Shown: one piece after another, positions 18,169 to 27,439 of the stretch | How the letters are laid out: every line of letters starts with the position of its first letter | How positions within the stretch are numbered: position 1 is the stretch's first letter | Made by a program: the position numbers and the translations under genes | Notes under the pieces: model-generated | The model's input: the letters and a program-made list of their open reading frames with translations, nothing else | Databases searched by the model: none | Told to the model about the DNA's origin: nothing | Assembly (NCBI GenBank): GCA_947498625.1 | Contig: CANMKR010000003.1 | Location: forward strand, 62,001-126,000 | Reading direction: 5' to 3' | Length of the DNA stretch: 64,000 bases | Origin: an uncultured Kangiella sp. | GTDB taxonomy: Bacteria > Pseudomonadota > Gammaproteobacteria > Enterobacterales > Kangiellaceae

Positions 18169-19101
18169 ATGACCTTCGACTATTTAAGCCATTTCAAAAA
18201 ACACAATAATTTTACTTATCCTGACTGGACTACAATTGAAGACACCTTGCCGAAAAACTTGGCACCTGATGAAGAGGATATATTGTGGAACGCTATATTT
18301 GATTCATGGAGTAATAGTCTAAAAGTGGACTTAGGCGAAAAATATCATATCTATGACAGCAAGAATTTTAAAATTATATCTAACAGAAATATTGAATATC
18401 TAAGTCAATATTCAGCTTTTCTTGAGCGTTGTTTATCGACAATTCTATCTAAATTAGCGCATATTTCATATAAATATGAAAACGAGCCGTTATTGATCTT
18501 AATCATCGAAGATAGAGATGACTACTATCGCTATATATCTCATTTTTATCCCGATGGCGAATTCGGTTTAAGCGGAGGTCTCTTTTACCGAAAAGGTATA
18601 GGTCACTTTATATTTCCTCATGTTGATACTTTTAGCGCGGAGTTGGTTTCAGCTCATGAATTAACTCATGCTTTAGTTAGCCATCTTGACATTCCATTAT
18701 GGTTGAATGAAGGCATTGCAACTAATATGGAAGATAGCATTACTATGAGTAATCCTTTGGATACCTCTAGAGAAATTAGAACTAAGCATGCTAAGTTTTG
18801 GAATGAGAAAAGAATACAAGAATTCTGGTCGGGGGAATCCTTTTCAAGAACGGATGATGGCCAAGAATTAAGTTACAACCTAGCACAACTAATCGTTGCT
18901 CAATTAGCTAAAAGCTATAATGCCTTTGCTAACTTCTGCAATGAAGCCGATTATAAAGATGCTGGTGAAAAAGCGATGATAGACAACTTTGGGATCAGTT
19001 TAGCTGATTTGATAGTGCCCCTTCTTGGAGAAAAAAACTGGAAGCCAAAACCTGAAGACTGGGAAGAGTTCTCAGAAGACATTTTAGCTTCAAAACTTTA
19101 A
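18169..19101 (+). CDS. gluzincin-type zinc metallopeptidase-like protein
   Basis: This 310-residue protein has HELTH at residues 163-167, followed by the third ligand in LNEGIAT (E181). This is the HExxH...E arrangement of gluzincin/MA-clan peptidases of the kind called peptidase MA-like or DUF1570-like. There is no signal peptide or membrane segment, so it is probably cytoplasmic. Residues 1-100 are a helical N-terminal region and the C-terminal 80 are mostly helical (LAQLIVAQLAKSYNAFANFC). It is a single gene between gshA and purL. The natural substrate is unknown, and no cognate partner is seen. Confidence 0.7.
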   Translation: MTFDYLSHFKKHNNFTYPDWTTIEDTLPKNLAPDEEDILWNAIFDSWSNSLKVDLGEKYHIYDSKNFKIISNRNIEYLSQYSAFLERCLSTILSKLAHISYKYENEPLLILIIEDRDDYYRYISHFYPDGEFGLSGGLFYRKGIGHFIFPHVDTFSAELVSAHELTHALVSHLDIPLWLNEGIATNMEDSITMSNPLDTSREIRTKHAKFWNEKRIQEFWSGESFSRTDDGQELSYNLAQLIVAQLAKSYNAFANFCNEADYKDAGEKAMIDNFGISLADLIVPLLGEKNWKPKPEDWEEFSEDILASKL

Positions 19102-19201
19102 AATTAAAATTTCAAGCGTAAAAGTTGAAAGGGTGCAGAAGAAAATAAAACATGATCATTCTTAGATAACTGCGCTCACTTTAAATATTCTTTCATAAAT
19201 A

Positions 19202-19720
19202 TTATCTAGCCTTCTGAAACGACTTAATAACCTTATCGAAATCCTGTCTATTAGCTTCATACTTTGAAGGTAGCGACCAAAGAATTATTTGGTGGAAGTT
19301 ATCTTTATCTTCGGTAGTAGTATGTAGGTATTTAATTTTAACTCCATCTATCACGCCAGAAATAATAGATTTTGAAAAACTATAACCATTAGTCGTTAAA
19401 GTAGACTTTTTGCCAAGCACTGGATTCTTTAAGCTATCATGGATCATGCTCAAAGTAAGCTTTGAGTAATCATTGATAGAATAGCTGTCATCAAAATCTT
19501 GCTTGGATTCAGTGAAAACTATCAAATAAGCTTCTTTCCTTAGATTACCCATTTGAAAATCAGCATCTTCATGTAGATTTAACTTTGACCAATGTCCAGG
19601 CACAGTAGCTTGATATTGGTTATTAAGGAACTGGATAGTTTTATCTTCCTTATTGAATATATTTCCAGCATCACAACCAGTCATTAAAAACAAAGTAACT
19701 ATTAATATTGTTTTTTTCAT
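19202..19720 (-). CDS. small secreted lipoprotein of unknown function
   Basis: The 172-residue precursor begins MKKTILIVTLFLMTGC with a lipobox (LMTGC), so it is lipidated at Cys16. The start at 19720 is chosen because GAGAGG lies just before it. The open frame to 19777 lacks support. The mature part (QFLNNQYQATVPGHWSKL, then TNGYSFSKSIISGVIDGVKIKYLHTTTED) has the look of small beta-rich proteins such as those of the PsbP/DUF1795-like group, but I do not recognise a family. It lies downstream of purL. Confidence 0.7.
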   Translation of the reverse strand: MKKTILIVTLFLMTGCDAGNIFNKEDKTIQFLNNQYQATVPGHWSKLNLHEDADFQMGNLRKEAYLIVFTESKQDFDDSYSINDYSKLTLSMIHDSLKNPVLGKKSTLTTNGYSFSKSIISGVIDGVKIKYLHTTTEDKDNFHQIILWSLPSKYEANRQDFDKVIKSFQKAR

Positions 19721-19765
19721 ATATCCTCTCAGAGTATTCTCACAGTGTTTTTTTAATAATATATA

Positions 19766-19792
19766 GTAAAAAGCCATGCGATTGCATGGCTT
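19766..19792 (-). terminator. terminator after purL
   Basis: An AAGCCATGC-GATT-GCATGGCTT hairpin (19771-19792) is followed by five T (five A at 19768-19772 on the plus strand), reading from purL on the minus strand. Confidence 0.8.
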
Positions 19793-19797
19793 TAGTA

Positions 19798-22700
19798 TTA
19801 GTTTACGAACTTTCTAGCGTTATAGAACATACGCTGCCAACCACCATCTTCACTCCACTCTTCTGGTCGCCAAGAGTTTTGCACCGCTCTCGCGACACGC
19901 TCGGGATGCGGCATCATAATAGTCGCACGACCATCTGCAGAGGTTAAGCCGGTGATGCCATGCAACGAGCCATTTGGATTGGCTGGATAAGTATCTGCGA
20001 TATCACCATAATTATTGATAAACCTGGCGGTAACTAATCCTGAGTCATTGGTTTTAGCGGCAGCGTCAGTGGATTTAAATTCAGCGCGACCTTCGCCATG
20101 AGAAACAGCGATAGGTAAACGCGAACCTTCCATGCCAGTCATAAACAATGACGGTGATTTAGCCACCTCTAACATAGCCACACGAGCTTCAAACTGTGCC
20201 GATTGGTTACGGACAAAATGCGGCCAATGCTCTGTTCCAGGAATCAACTCTTTAAGGTTTGACATCATCTGGCAACCGTTACAGATCCCTAAGCTGAAAG
20301 TATCATTGCGCTTAAAGAATGCTTCGAATTCGTCGCGAGCTCGGTTGTTGAATAAAATCGATTTAGCCCAACCTTCACCAGCACCCAGAACATCACCATA
20401 AGAAAAGCCACCACAAGCCACGGCGCCTATAAAGTCATTCAGCGAAGTTCGACCCGAAAGAATATCACTCATGTGAACATCAATGGCTTCAAAGCCTGCT
20501 TTAGTGAAAGCCGCCGCCATTTCAAGCTGACTGTTAACACCTTGTTCGCGCATAATAGCAACGCGTGGACGTACCCCAGAATTGATCATTGGCGCTGCAA
20601 TATTGTCGTTTTGATCGAAGGTTAAATTAACCGATAAACCTGGGTTATCTAAATCTAACTTTGCAGCAAACTCTTCTTCAGCACATTTAGGATTATCACG
20701 CAACTTTTGCATTTCAAAAGTCATCTTAGACCAAATCTCACGCAAACCTTTCATATCGCGGGAAAGAATATCTTGCCCATCTTTAGTGATGCTAAGTGTT
20801 TTTGTTTCTGCCGGTTCGCCAATAAAATGAGCAAATTCAGAAACATGATGTTCTACTAGAATTGCTTCAACTTGTTGGCGCTTTTCTGCAGCCACTTGAA
20901 TAACAGCGCCTAACTCTTCGTTAAATAATAACTCTTCGGCCGAACCATTTAATTCAGATAAATCAGCACTTATACCACAATTACCAGCAAAGCCCATTTC
21001 CACTAAAGTCGCTAATAAGCCACCATCTGAGCGATCATGGTAAGCATAGGCTAAGCCTTGTTGATTTAAGCTTTGCACTGCGTTAAAAAAGTTTCGTAAA
21101 TCATCTGCTGAATCAACGTTCGCTGGTGTTTTACCTAACAGTTTATAAACTTGAGTAAATGCCGTCGCGCCTAGACGGTTTTTACCGCGACCTAAATCCA
21201 ATAATAATAATTCTGTTTGACCTTGGTTAGATTTCAACTCAGGTGTTAAAGATTTACGCACATCAGTCACTGGGGCGAAAGCCGTAATGATTAAAGAGCT
21301 TGGAGCTGTTACGGATTTTTGTTCGCCATTTTCTTCCCAAACGGTTTTCATGGACATAGAATCTTTGCCCACTGGAATCGTTATGCCAAGTTTAGGGCAT
21401 AAATCCATACCCACTGCTTCCACCGCATTATAAAGATTCACATCCTCTCCTGGCGCCCCAGCTGGAGCCATCCAGTTAGCGGACAAGCGAATTTTCTTGA
21501 TATCGTCAATCTTTGCGCTAGCAATATTGGTTAGTGACTCTGCGACCGCCATCTTTGCTGCTGCAGCTGAATCCAATAGCGCAGCAGGAGTTCGCTCGCC
21601 CATTGCCATAGCTTCGCCGGTATAACTATTATGAGTAGAGGTAGTCACAGCGCAATCTGCTACTGGTACTTGCCAAGGGCCTACCATTTGATCCCGGGAA
21701 ACCATACCGCCAACTGTTCTATCACCAATGGTTATCAAGAAAGTTTTATCAGCAACCGCCGGTAATGCTAAAACACGATCCACGGCTTCGTTAATATCTG
21801 CAACTTGTGGTAATTCTGTAGAAGGCGCTTTTAAGGTTTCTGCTGTGCGGTGCATTTTAGGTGGTTTACCGAATAAAACATCCATCGGTAAATCAACAGG
21901 ATCATTATCAAAATGCTCATCGCTCAAGCTCAAATGTAACTCTTCAGTTGCTTCTCCCACTACCGCAAAAGGACAACGTTCGCGCTCACAAATTGCTTTA
22001 AATTTTTCAAGGTTTGCAGGGTCTACTGCCATCACATAGCGCTCTTGCGCTTCGTTACACCAAATCTCCACAGGTGCCATCCCCTTTTCGGCATTTGGCA
22101 CACGACGTAATTCAAACTTTCCGCCACGCTCGCCATCATGCACTAATTCAGGAATTGCGTTGGACAAACCGCCAGCACCCACATCATGAATAAACTCAAT
22201 TGGGTTTTGATCATCAAGTGCCCAACAGCGGTCAATAACTTCCTGACATCGGCGCTCCATTTCAGGGTTATCACGCTGCACCGATGCGAAATCTAAATCT
22301 TCTTGGCTAGTTCCCGAAGTCATTGAAGATGCTGCACCGCCACCAAGGCCGATTAACATGGCAGGACCGCCTAGTACGATAACCTTGTATCCAGGCTTAA
22401 TTTCTTTCTTCTCAACATGTTGCTCGCGAATGTTACCCATACCGCCGGCAATCATTATAGGTTTATGGTAGCCACGAACTTCTTCGCGTTTTTCAGAACC
22501 AAAGTCAAATTCAAACTTTTCTTCAAAAGTTCTAAAGTAACCATTAACGGCTGGACGTCCAAACTCGTTGTTAAAACTGGCGCCGCCAATAGGGCCTTCC
22601 AGCATAATATCCAACGCATTTACAATGCGTGCAGGCTTGCCATAATCCGTTTCCCAAGGCTGCTCGTAACCAGGAATACGCAAGTTAGAAACACTGAAAC

Positions 22701-23706
22701 CGGTTAAACCAACTTTTGGCTTGCCGCCAATACCAGTGGCCCCTTCATCACGAATTTCACCACCTGAGCCAGTAGATGCGCCCGGAAAAGGGGAAATACA
22801 GGTTGGGTGATTGTGAGTTTCAACTTTAATTAATACGTGCACAGGCTCTAAATGATATTGGTATTCATTAGTTTCTGGCTGTGCAAAAAAACGGTGTGCA
22901 TTAAAGCCTTCAAAAACTGCGGCATTATCTTTGTATGCCGATAAGACGCCTTCGGAATTGTTAGCGTAAGTGTTCTTAATCATCTTAAATAATGATAAAT
23001 CTTTATCTTCGCCATCAATGGTCCAAGAAGCATTAAAGATTTTATGACGGCAATGCTCTGAGTTGGCTTGAGCAAACATCATGAGTTCTACGTCACTCGG
23101 GTTACGCCCTAAGTTGGTGAAACTTTCCACTAAATAATCAATTTCGTCTTCTGCTAAAGCTAATCCAATATCGGTATTGGCTTTAACTAAGGCAGCGCGA
23201 CCGCCGGGCAAAATATCCACATGAGCAAGTTCTTTAGGAGCTTCTTGGACAAATAATACTTCAGCCTGATTATGCTCGTCTAAAACCGATTGAGTCATAC
23301 GGTCATGAACTAGCGGCTTTAAACGCTCAACCACTTCATCTTTAATTTGCTCACCTTCCGGGTTGATAAAATAAACCGCAACCCCTCGCTCAATTCTCTC
23401 AACTTTGTTTAAGCCGCAATTTTGCGCAATATCCGTCGCCTTAGATGACCAAGGAGAAATAGTACCTGGACGAGGTACCACAATCATACGACGTCCAGTG
23501 TGTTCGCTGGCTGGACGGCTTGGTCCATACTCCAACAAACGCTCTAGGACCGATAGTTCATCTTCGGTTAATTCTGAATTGGTATGCACATAATGGACAT
23601 ACTCACCATAAATTTCAGCCACACGAGGTTCGATGGCTTGGGTTTCTTTTAAAAGACGGGATTTTTGGAAATCAGAATAAGCAGGGTTACCGCGTAAAAT
23701 GAGCAT
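19798..23706 (-). CDS. purL: phosphoribosylformylglycinamidine synthase
   Basis: PurL converts FGAR, glutamine and ATP to FGAM in purine synthesis. The 1302-residue protein is the large form with synthetase and glutaminase in one chain (E. coli 1295). Features include [17 protein letters not shown] at the start and [26 protein letters not shown] [16 protein letters not shown]. The AIR-synthase-type domain includes [36 protein letters not shown]. The C-terminal class I glutaminase has [11 protein letters not shown] and MMPHPERV. The frame is open to 23766, but the ATG at 23706 gives the family N-terminus (MLILRGNPA). Confidence 0.97.
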   Translation of the reverse strand: MLILRGNPAYSDFQKSRLLKETQAIEPRVAEIYGEYVHYVHTNSELTEDELSVLERLLEYGPSRPASEHTGRRMIVVPRPGTISPWSSKATDIAQNCGLNKVERIERGVAVYFINPEGEQIKDEVVERLKPLVHDRMTQSVLDEHNQAEVLFVQEAPKELAHVDILPGGRAALVKANTDIGLALAEDEIDYLVESFTNLGRNPSDVELMMFAQANSEHCRHKIFNASWTIDGEDKDLSLFKMIKNTYANNSEGVLSAYKDNAAVFEGFNAHRFFAQPETNEYQYHLEPVHVLIKVETHNHPTCISPFPGASTGSGGEIRDEGATGIGGKPKVGLTGFSVSNLRIPGYEQPWETDYGKPARIVNALDIMLEGPIGGASFNNEFGRPAVNGYFRTFEEKFEFDFGSEKREEVRGYHKPIMIAGGMGNIREQHVEKKEIKPGYKVIVLGGPAMLIGLGGGAASSMTSGTSQEDLDFASVQRDNPEMERRCQEVIDRCWALDDQNPIEFIHDVGAGGLSNAIPELVHDGERGGKFELRRVPNAEKGMAPVEIWCNEAQERYVMAVDPANLEKFKAICERERCPFAVVGEATEELHLSLSDEHFDNDPVDLPMDVLFGKPPKMHRTAETLKAPSTELPQVADINEAVDRVLALPAVADKTFLITIGDRTVGGMVSRDQMVGPWQVPVADCAVTTSTHNSYTGEAMAMGERTPAALLDSAAAAKMAVAESLTNIASAKIDDIKKIRLSANWMAPAGAPGEDVNLYNAVEAVGMDLCPKLGITIPVGKDSMSMKTVWEENGEQKSVTAPSSLIITAFAPVTDVRKSLTPELKSNQGQTELLLLDLGRGKNRLGATAFTQVYKLLGKTPANVDSADDLRNFFNAVQSLNQQGLAYAYHDRSDGGLLATLVEMGFAGNCGISADLSELNGSAEELLFNEELGAVIQVAAEKRQQVEAILVEHHVSEFAHFIGEPAETKTLSITKDGQDILSRDMKGLREIWSKMTFEMQKLRDNPKCAEEEFAAKLDLDNPGLSVNLTFDQNDNIAAPMINSGVRPRVAIMREQGVNSQLEMAAAFTKAGFEAIDVHMSDILSGRTSLNDFIGAVACGGFSYGDVLGAGEGWAKSILFNNRARDEFEAFFKRNDTFSLGICNGCQMMSNLKELIPGTEHWPHFVRNQSAQFEARVAMLEVAKSPSLFMTGMEGSRLPIAVSHGEGRAEFKSTDAAAKTNDSGLVTARFINNYGDIADTYPANPNGSLHGITGLTSADGRATIMMPHPERVARAVQNSWRPEEWSEDGGWQRMFYNARKFVN

Positions 23707-23815
23707 ACAATTCTCTACCGATAGCGTGATTACTGGGTCATAGCGTAGCTGTGACAAGGAGCGCAAATTTTACTCTAAAACAGAGTTTTTGATAAGTCCT
23801 GGGAGCTGATAATTA

Positions 23816-23836
23816 ACAAATTAATGGTAAATTTGT
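23816..23836. promoter_or_regulatory. inverted repeat in purL-mltF intergenic region
   Basis: ACAAATT-N7-AATTTGT is a 7-bp inverted repeat between the divergent purL and mltF starts. It does not match the PurR consensus. It may be an operator or chance in AT-rich DNA. Confidence 0.2.
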
Positions 23837-23900
23837 ACATTTTAATCATTTCAAAGCATAATGGGATTAAAGCCTGTTTAAGTTATTGAATTATCAGTAG

Positions 23901-25598
23901 ATGCTGATGTTTTATCCTTCTTTAAATTCTAACCCAAAACCAATATCAAGAATCCTTGTTGCTGGAGTCTTGTTATTGGCATTAGTTTTGTTGACTGGCT
24001 GCGAGCAAAAAACTCAAACAAACCAACTGCAACAGATTAAAGATCGGGGTTATATCAAGGTCTATACACGAATAGCACCTACCTCAATGTACGTTGGCGA
24101 TGGTGGCTTTACTGGTTTTGAATACGAGTTAGTAAAGCAGTTTGCAGATTTTTTAGAGATTGATGTTCAAATCGTCACGGAAAACAATCTTGGTCAAATG
24201 ATTCAAGATTTAGAGCAAGGTAAAGCTGATTTAATCGCTGCTGGTTTAACCGTTACTCCTGAAAGACAGAAGAAAATCCGCTTTGCGCCCTACTATCAAG
24301 AGATCACCAGCAAACTAGTTTATAAACAGGGCGAGAAACGACCTCGTGATTTCGAGCAAATTGAAGATGGTTTAGTGGTGATGGCTAATTCTTCTCACTC
24401 GGGCTTGCTTGAGAAAAACAAAAAAACTTACAGCGATCTAAATTGGAAAGTCTCTTCCAATTTAGGCAGCCAGGACTTATTGGCCCAGGTCATCAATGGC
24501 GACATCAAATATACAATTGCCGACTCCAATGATTTGGATTTAGCGCGACAAATTGAACCAGAATTAGCTGTTGCTTTTAATGTTTCTGATACTCAGCATC
24601 TAGCTTGGGCTTTAGCAAAAAATGATGATGATAGTCTCTACGCAGCTAGCATTGATTTTTTCGCCCATATTCGAGGCAATGGTACTTTGGATTATTTAAT
24701 TGAGCGTTATTATGGTCATTTAAAGAAATTCGATTATGTGGATAGCCGTGAATTTCATCGAGCCATTGAATCACGCTTACCGGAGCTAAAAGGTTATTTC
24801 TTAGAAGCCGCGGGTAATGATTTGGACTGGCGCTTCCTTGCTGCTATGGGTTATCAAGAATCTCACTGGAAAGCAGATGCTCGCTCACCTACCGGTGTTC
24901 GTGGTCTGATGATGTTAACCTTGAATACAGCCAAGCAAATGGGTATTGAAAACCGCTTAGATGTGAAACAGAGCATTTTCGGCGGCGCCGATTATTTCAG
25001 ATTAATGCTCCGCAAAATCCCTGAGCGAATAACTGCTCCGGATCGTAACTGGTTTGCCCTTGCGGGTTATAACGTTGGTTTTGGACATTTAGAAGACGCT
25101 AGGCGATTGGCCGAAGGACAAGGAGCTAACCCAGATAAATGGCAAGTACTGCAAGATTTTTTACCCTTGTTACGACAAAAAAAGTGGTATTCGAAAACCC
25201 GATTTGGTTATGCCCGCGGTAATGAGCCGGTGCGTTATGTTCGGAATATCCGCCAATACTATGCCGTCTTGGTACAACTTTTTAATACCGATGGAACCTC
25301 TAAGTTTATAAAGTATGACGAAGTAACTGAAATTAGCTGCGAACAACATAAGGATAGATTAACAATAACGCCTGTGGCTGAAGATACTTTTTATCATCAG
25401 CTAGCATTAAATAAGTCGCAAGCAATAGATGTTTCGCTAGAGCAACAGTGGCTAGTAGAAAATGTTCAATGCAGTGAGCAAGGTTTCAATTTAGAAATTA
25501 GTCATCGAGCTAATGATGATCTTACCTTTGAGAATTACCAAATAGTTTTAGTTGATGGCAATCTTGTGATCACCAATCAAGCTACAGACTCGCTTTAG
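23901..25598 (+). CDS. mltF: membrane-bound lytic transglycosylase F
   Basis: MltF cleaves peptidoglycan, leaving 1,6-anhydro-muramic acid, and is anchored at the outer membrane. The 565-residue protein has a lipobox at residues 30-34 (LLTGC). A periplasmic-binding-protein-like (SBP3) domain follows (about 45-275: GFEYELVKQFADFLEIDVQIV, DLIAAGLTVTPERQKKIRFAPYY), then an SLT domain with the catalytic Glu in AAMGYQESHWKADARSPTGVRGLMMLT. The last 90 residues or so form an extension (ISCEQHKDRLTITPVAE...) beyond the E. coli length of 518. Divergence from purL matches the E. coli arrangement. The stop overlaps the 3' end of the facing ATPase gene by 17 bp. Confidence 0.93.
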   Translation: MLMFYPSLNSNPKPISRILVAGVLLLALVLLTGCEQKTQTNQLQQIKDRGYIKVYTRIAPTSMYVGDGGFTGFEYELVKQFADFLEIDVQIVTENNLGQMIQDLEQGKADLIAAGLTVTPERQKKIRFAPYYQEITSKLVYKQGEKRPRDFEQIEDGLVVMANSSHSGLLEKNKKTYSDLNWKVSSNLGSQDLLAQVINGDIKYTIADSNDLDLARQIEPELAVAFNVSDTQHLAWALAKNDDDSLYAASIDFFAHIRGNGTLDYLIERYYGHLKKFDYVDSREFHRAIESRLPELKGYFLEAAGNDLDWRFLAAMGYQESHWKADARSPTGVRGLMMLTLNTAKQMGIENRLDVKQSIFGGADYFRLMLRKIPERITAPDRNWFALAGYNVGFGHLEDARRLAEGQGANPDKWQVLQDFLPLLRQKKWYSKTRFGYARGNEPVRYVRNIRQYYAVLVQLFNTDGTSKFIKYDEVTEISCEQHKDRLTITPVAEDTFYHQLALNKSQAIDVSLEQQWLVENVQCSEQGFNLEISHRANDDLTFENYQIVLVDGNLVITNQATDSL

Positions 25599-27330
25599 GT
25601 GCCACCCTTAGCACTTCCTCAATCGTAGTCAATCCTTGAGCCACTTTAAAAGCACCACTAATACGAAGTAAATTCATGCCATCTTTAAGGTTTTGTTTGC
25701 GGACTTCTCGTAAATCCGTGTTTTCATGGATCATGCCTTTTAGCTCATCAGTTACTTCAAGCAACTCGTAAATGCCTTGGCGTCCTTGATAGCCGGTATT
25801 GCGACAATAATCGCAGCCCACCGGGTGATATACAACTTCTGGCTGAGCTACCTTATCAACATCACCAACTAAAGAATGCCAAGCATCCTGATCAAGACTA
25901 GCGGGTTTTTTACATCTATTACATAAAATTCTCACTAAGCGCTGCGCCATAACGCCGAGCATGGTAGCGTTTAATAGATAGGGCTCAACGCCAATTTCCA
26001 TTAAACGCGTAATTGCTGATGGCGCATCATTGGTATGTAGCGTGGAAACCACTAAATGTCCGGTTAAAGCAGCTTGAACTGCCATATGAGCGGTTTCTTG
26101 ATCGCGTATTTCGCCAATCATAATAATGTCAGGATCCTGACGTAACAGTGCTCGAACACCGGACGCAAAATCTAAATCGATATCGTGATGTACCTGCATT
26201 TGATTAAGCTTTGGCTCCACCATTTCGATGGGATCTTCAATCGTGCAAATATTGACTTCAGGAGTAGCTAATAAATCTAAAGAAGTATACAAAGTGGTGG
26301 TTTTACCAGAACCTGTAGGGCCTGTAAGTAAAACGATCCCAGTTGGACAGGAAATAAGTTCACGCCATAATTTTTCGGTTTCAGGCTCTAAACCTAGCTG
26401 TGAAAAATCCCGATTAAGCACAGTTGGATCAAAAATACGACCAACAAATTTTTCTCCAAATGCTGTTGGTAAAGTCGACAATCGTAGTTCAATCTCCATT
26501 CCGTCTGGATTTTTTGTTTTGATACGACCATCCAGTGGTTTACGACGCTCTGCTAAATCCATTCGACCTAAAATTTTAAAACGCGATACTACTGCATGAG
26601 TAATAGCAATGGGCAGTTGATACACATCATGCAATACGCCATCAATTCTAAAGCGAACCTTGCCTACTTCTCTTCTTGGTTCAATATGGATATCACTGGC
26701 TCTTTGCTTAAAGGCATATTGCAATAACCAATCAACAATTTGTACCACATGCTGATCATTAGCATCGGCTTCTTCGGAACCTTTTAACTCAATTAACTGT
26801 TCTAAATTGCCAACAGTATTATCGGCCTGCATTTTTGTTTTATTGGCGCCCTTAATGGAAGCCGATAAATTATAAAACTCTTTTTGATAACGTTTAACTG
26901 AAGCTGGATTGGCTAAAACAGGAATAACTTTCTTCCGATTTGTTTGCTCTAGTCCTTGCATCCAATTTAAATCCGTAGGATCCATGACCGCCACAATAAT
27001 AAATTCCGGCTTTACTTCTATCGCTAAGATTTGATGACGTTCAGCATAAGCAAGTGACATTACTTGGGTGACTGAATCAACATCTATTTTTAAAGGATCA
27101 ACTTTGAAATATTTAATATTTAGTAGACTTGCTACAAACTTAGTCACTAACTCTTCATCTAAAATCTGTCTAGCATCATCGAGTTTAGTGAGCATCAGTT
27201 CAGCAACTTGCTCTATAGGTGAGAGCTCAGCACTTGCTTGACGCACCTTTACTCTTGCAGCTTGAAATTGTTCTGCAGTTATCCAGTTCTCTTTTTTAAG
27301 CGCATCCAATATTTGAAAGTTTGAAAGCAT
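25582..27330 (-). CDS. GspE/PilB-family secretion ATPase
   Basis: This 582-residue ATPase powers type II secretion or type IV pilus extension. It has an N-terminal GspE_N/MshEN domain (about 30-150), then the catalytic core: Walker A GPTGSGKTT, Asp box TIEDPIEMVE, Walker B DPDIIMIGEIRD and His box LTGHLVVSTLHTND. A tetracysteine zinc motif (CNRCKKP...CDYCRNTG) is present in the C-terminal subdomain. No pilus or secretion genes lie beside it, so whether it serves T2SS, MSHA or PilB cannot be decided. Its end overlaps mltF by 17 bp, tail to tail. Confidence 0.88.
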   Translation of the reverse strand: MLSNFQILDALKKENWITAEQFQAARVKVRQASAELSPIEQVAELMLTKLDDARQILDEELVTKFVASLLNIKYFKVDPLKIDVDSVTQVMSLAYAERHQILAIEVKPEFIIVAVMDPTDLNWMQGLEQTNRKKVIPVLANPASVKRYQKEFYNLSASIKGANKTKMQADNTVGNLEQLIELKGSEEADANDQHVVQIVDWLLQYAFKQRASDIHIEPRREVGKVRFRIDGVLHDVYQLPIAITHAVVSRFKILGRMDLAERRKPLDGRIKTKNPDGMEIELRLSTLPTAFGEKFVGRIFDPTVLNRDFSQLGLEPETEKLWRELISCPTGIVLLTGPTGSGKTTTLYTSLDLLATPEVNICTIEDPIEMVEPKLNQMQVHHDIDLDFASGVRALLRQDPDIIMIGEIRDQETAHMAVQAALTGHLVVSTLHTNDAPSAITRLMEIGVEPYLLNATMLGVMAQRLVRILCNRCKKPASLDQDAWHSLVGDVDKVAQPEVVYHPVGCDYCRNTGYQGRQGIYELLEVTDELKGMIHENTDLREVRKQNLKDGMNLLRISGAFKVAQGLTTIEEVLRVAPKASL

Positions 27331-27396
27331 GGTTCCCTGTAATTTTTTTAATTAAGTCTTGCACAGATTAAACTAAATACTCATTTTTTTCCATTA

Positions 27397-27426
27397 TAAA
27401 AAAATGGGGTCAAAGCCCCATTTTTT
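27397..27426 (-). terminator. terminator after TonB receptor gene
   Basis: AAAAAATGGGG-TCAAAG-CCCCATTTTTT is a strong hairpin with A and T tracts. It lies just downstream of the receptor gene ending at 27440. Confidence 0.85.
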
Positions 27427-27439
27427 ATTTTCGGTTTGT

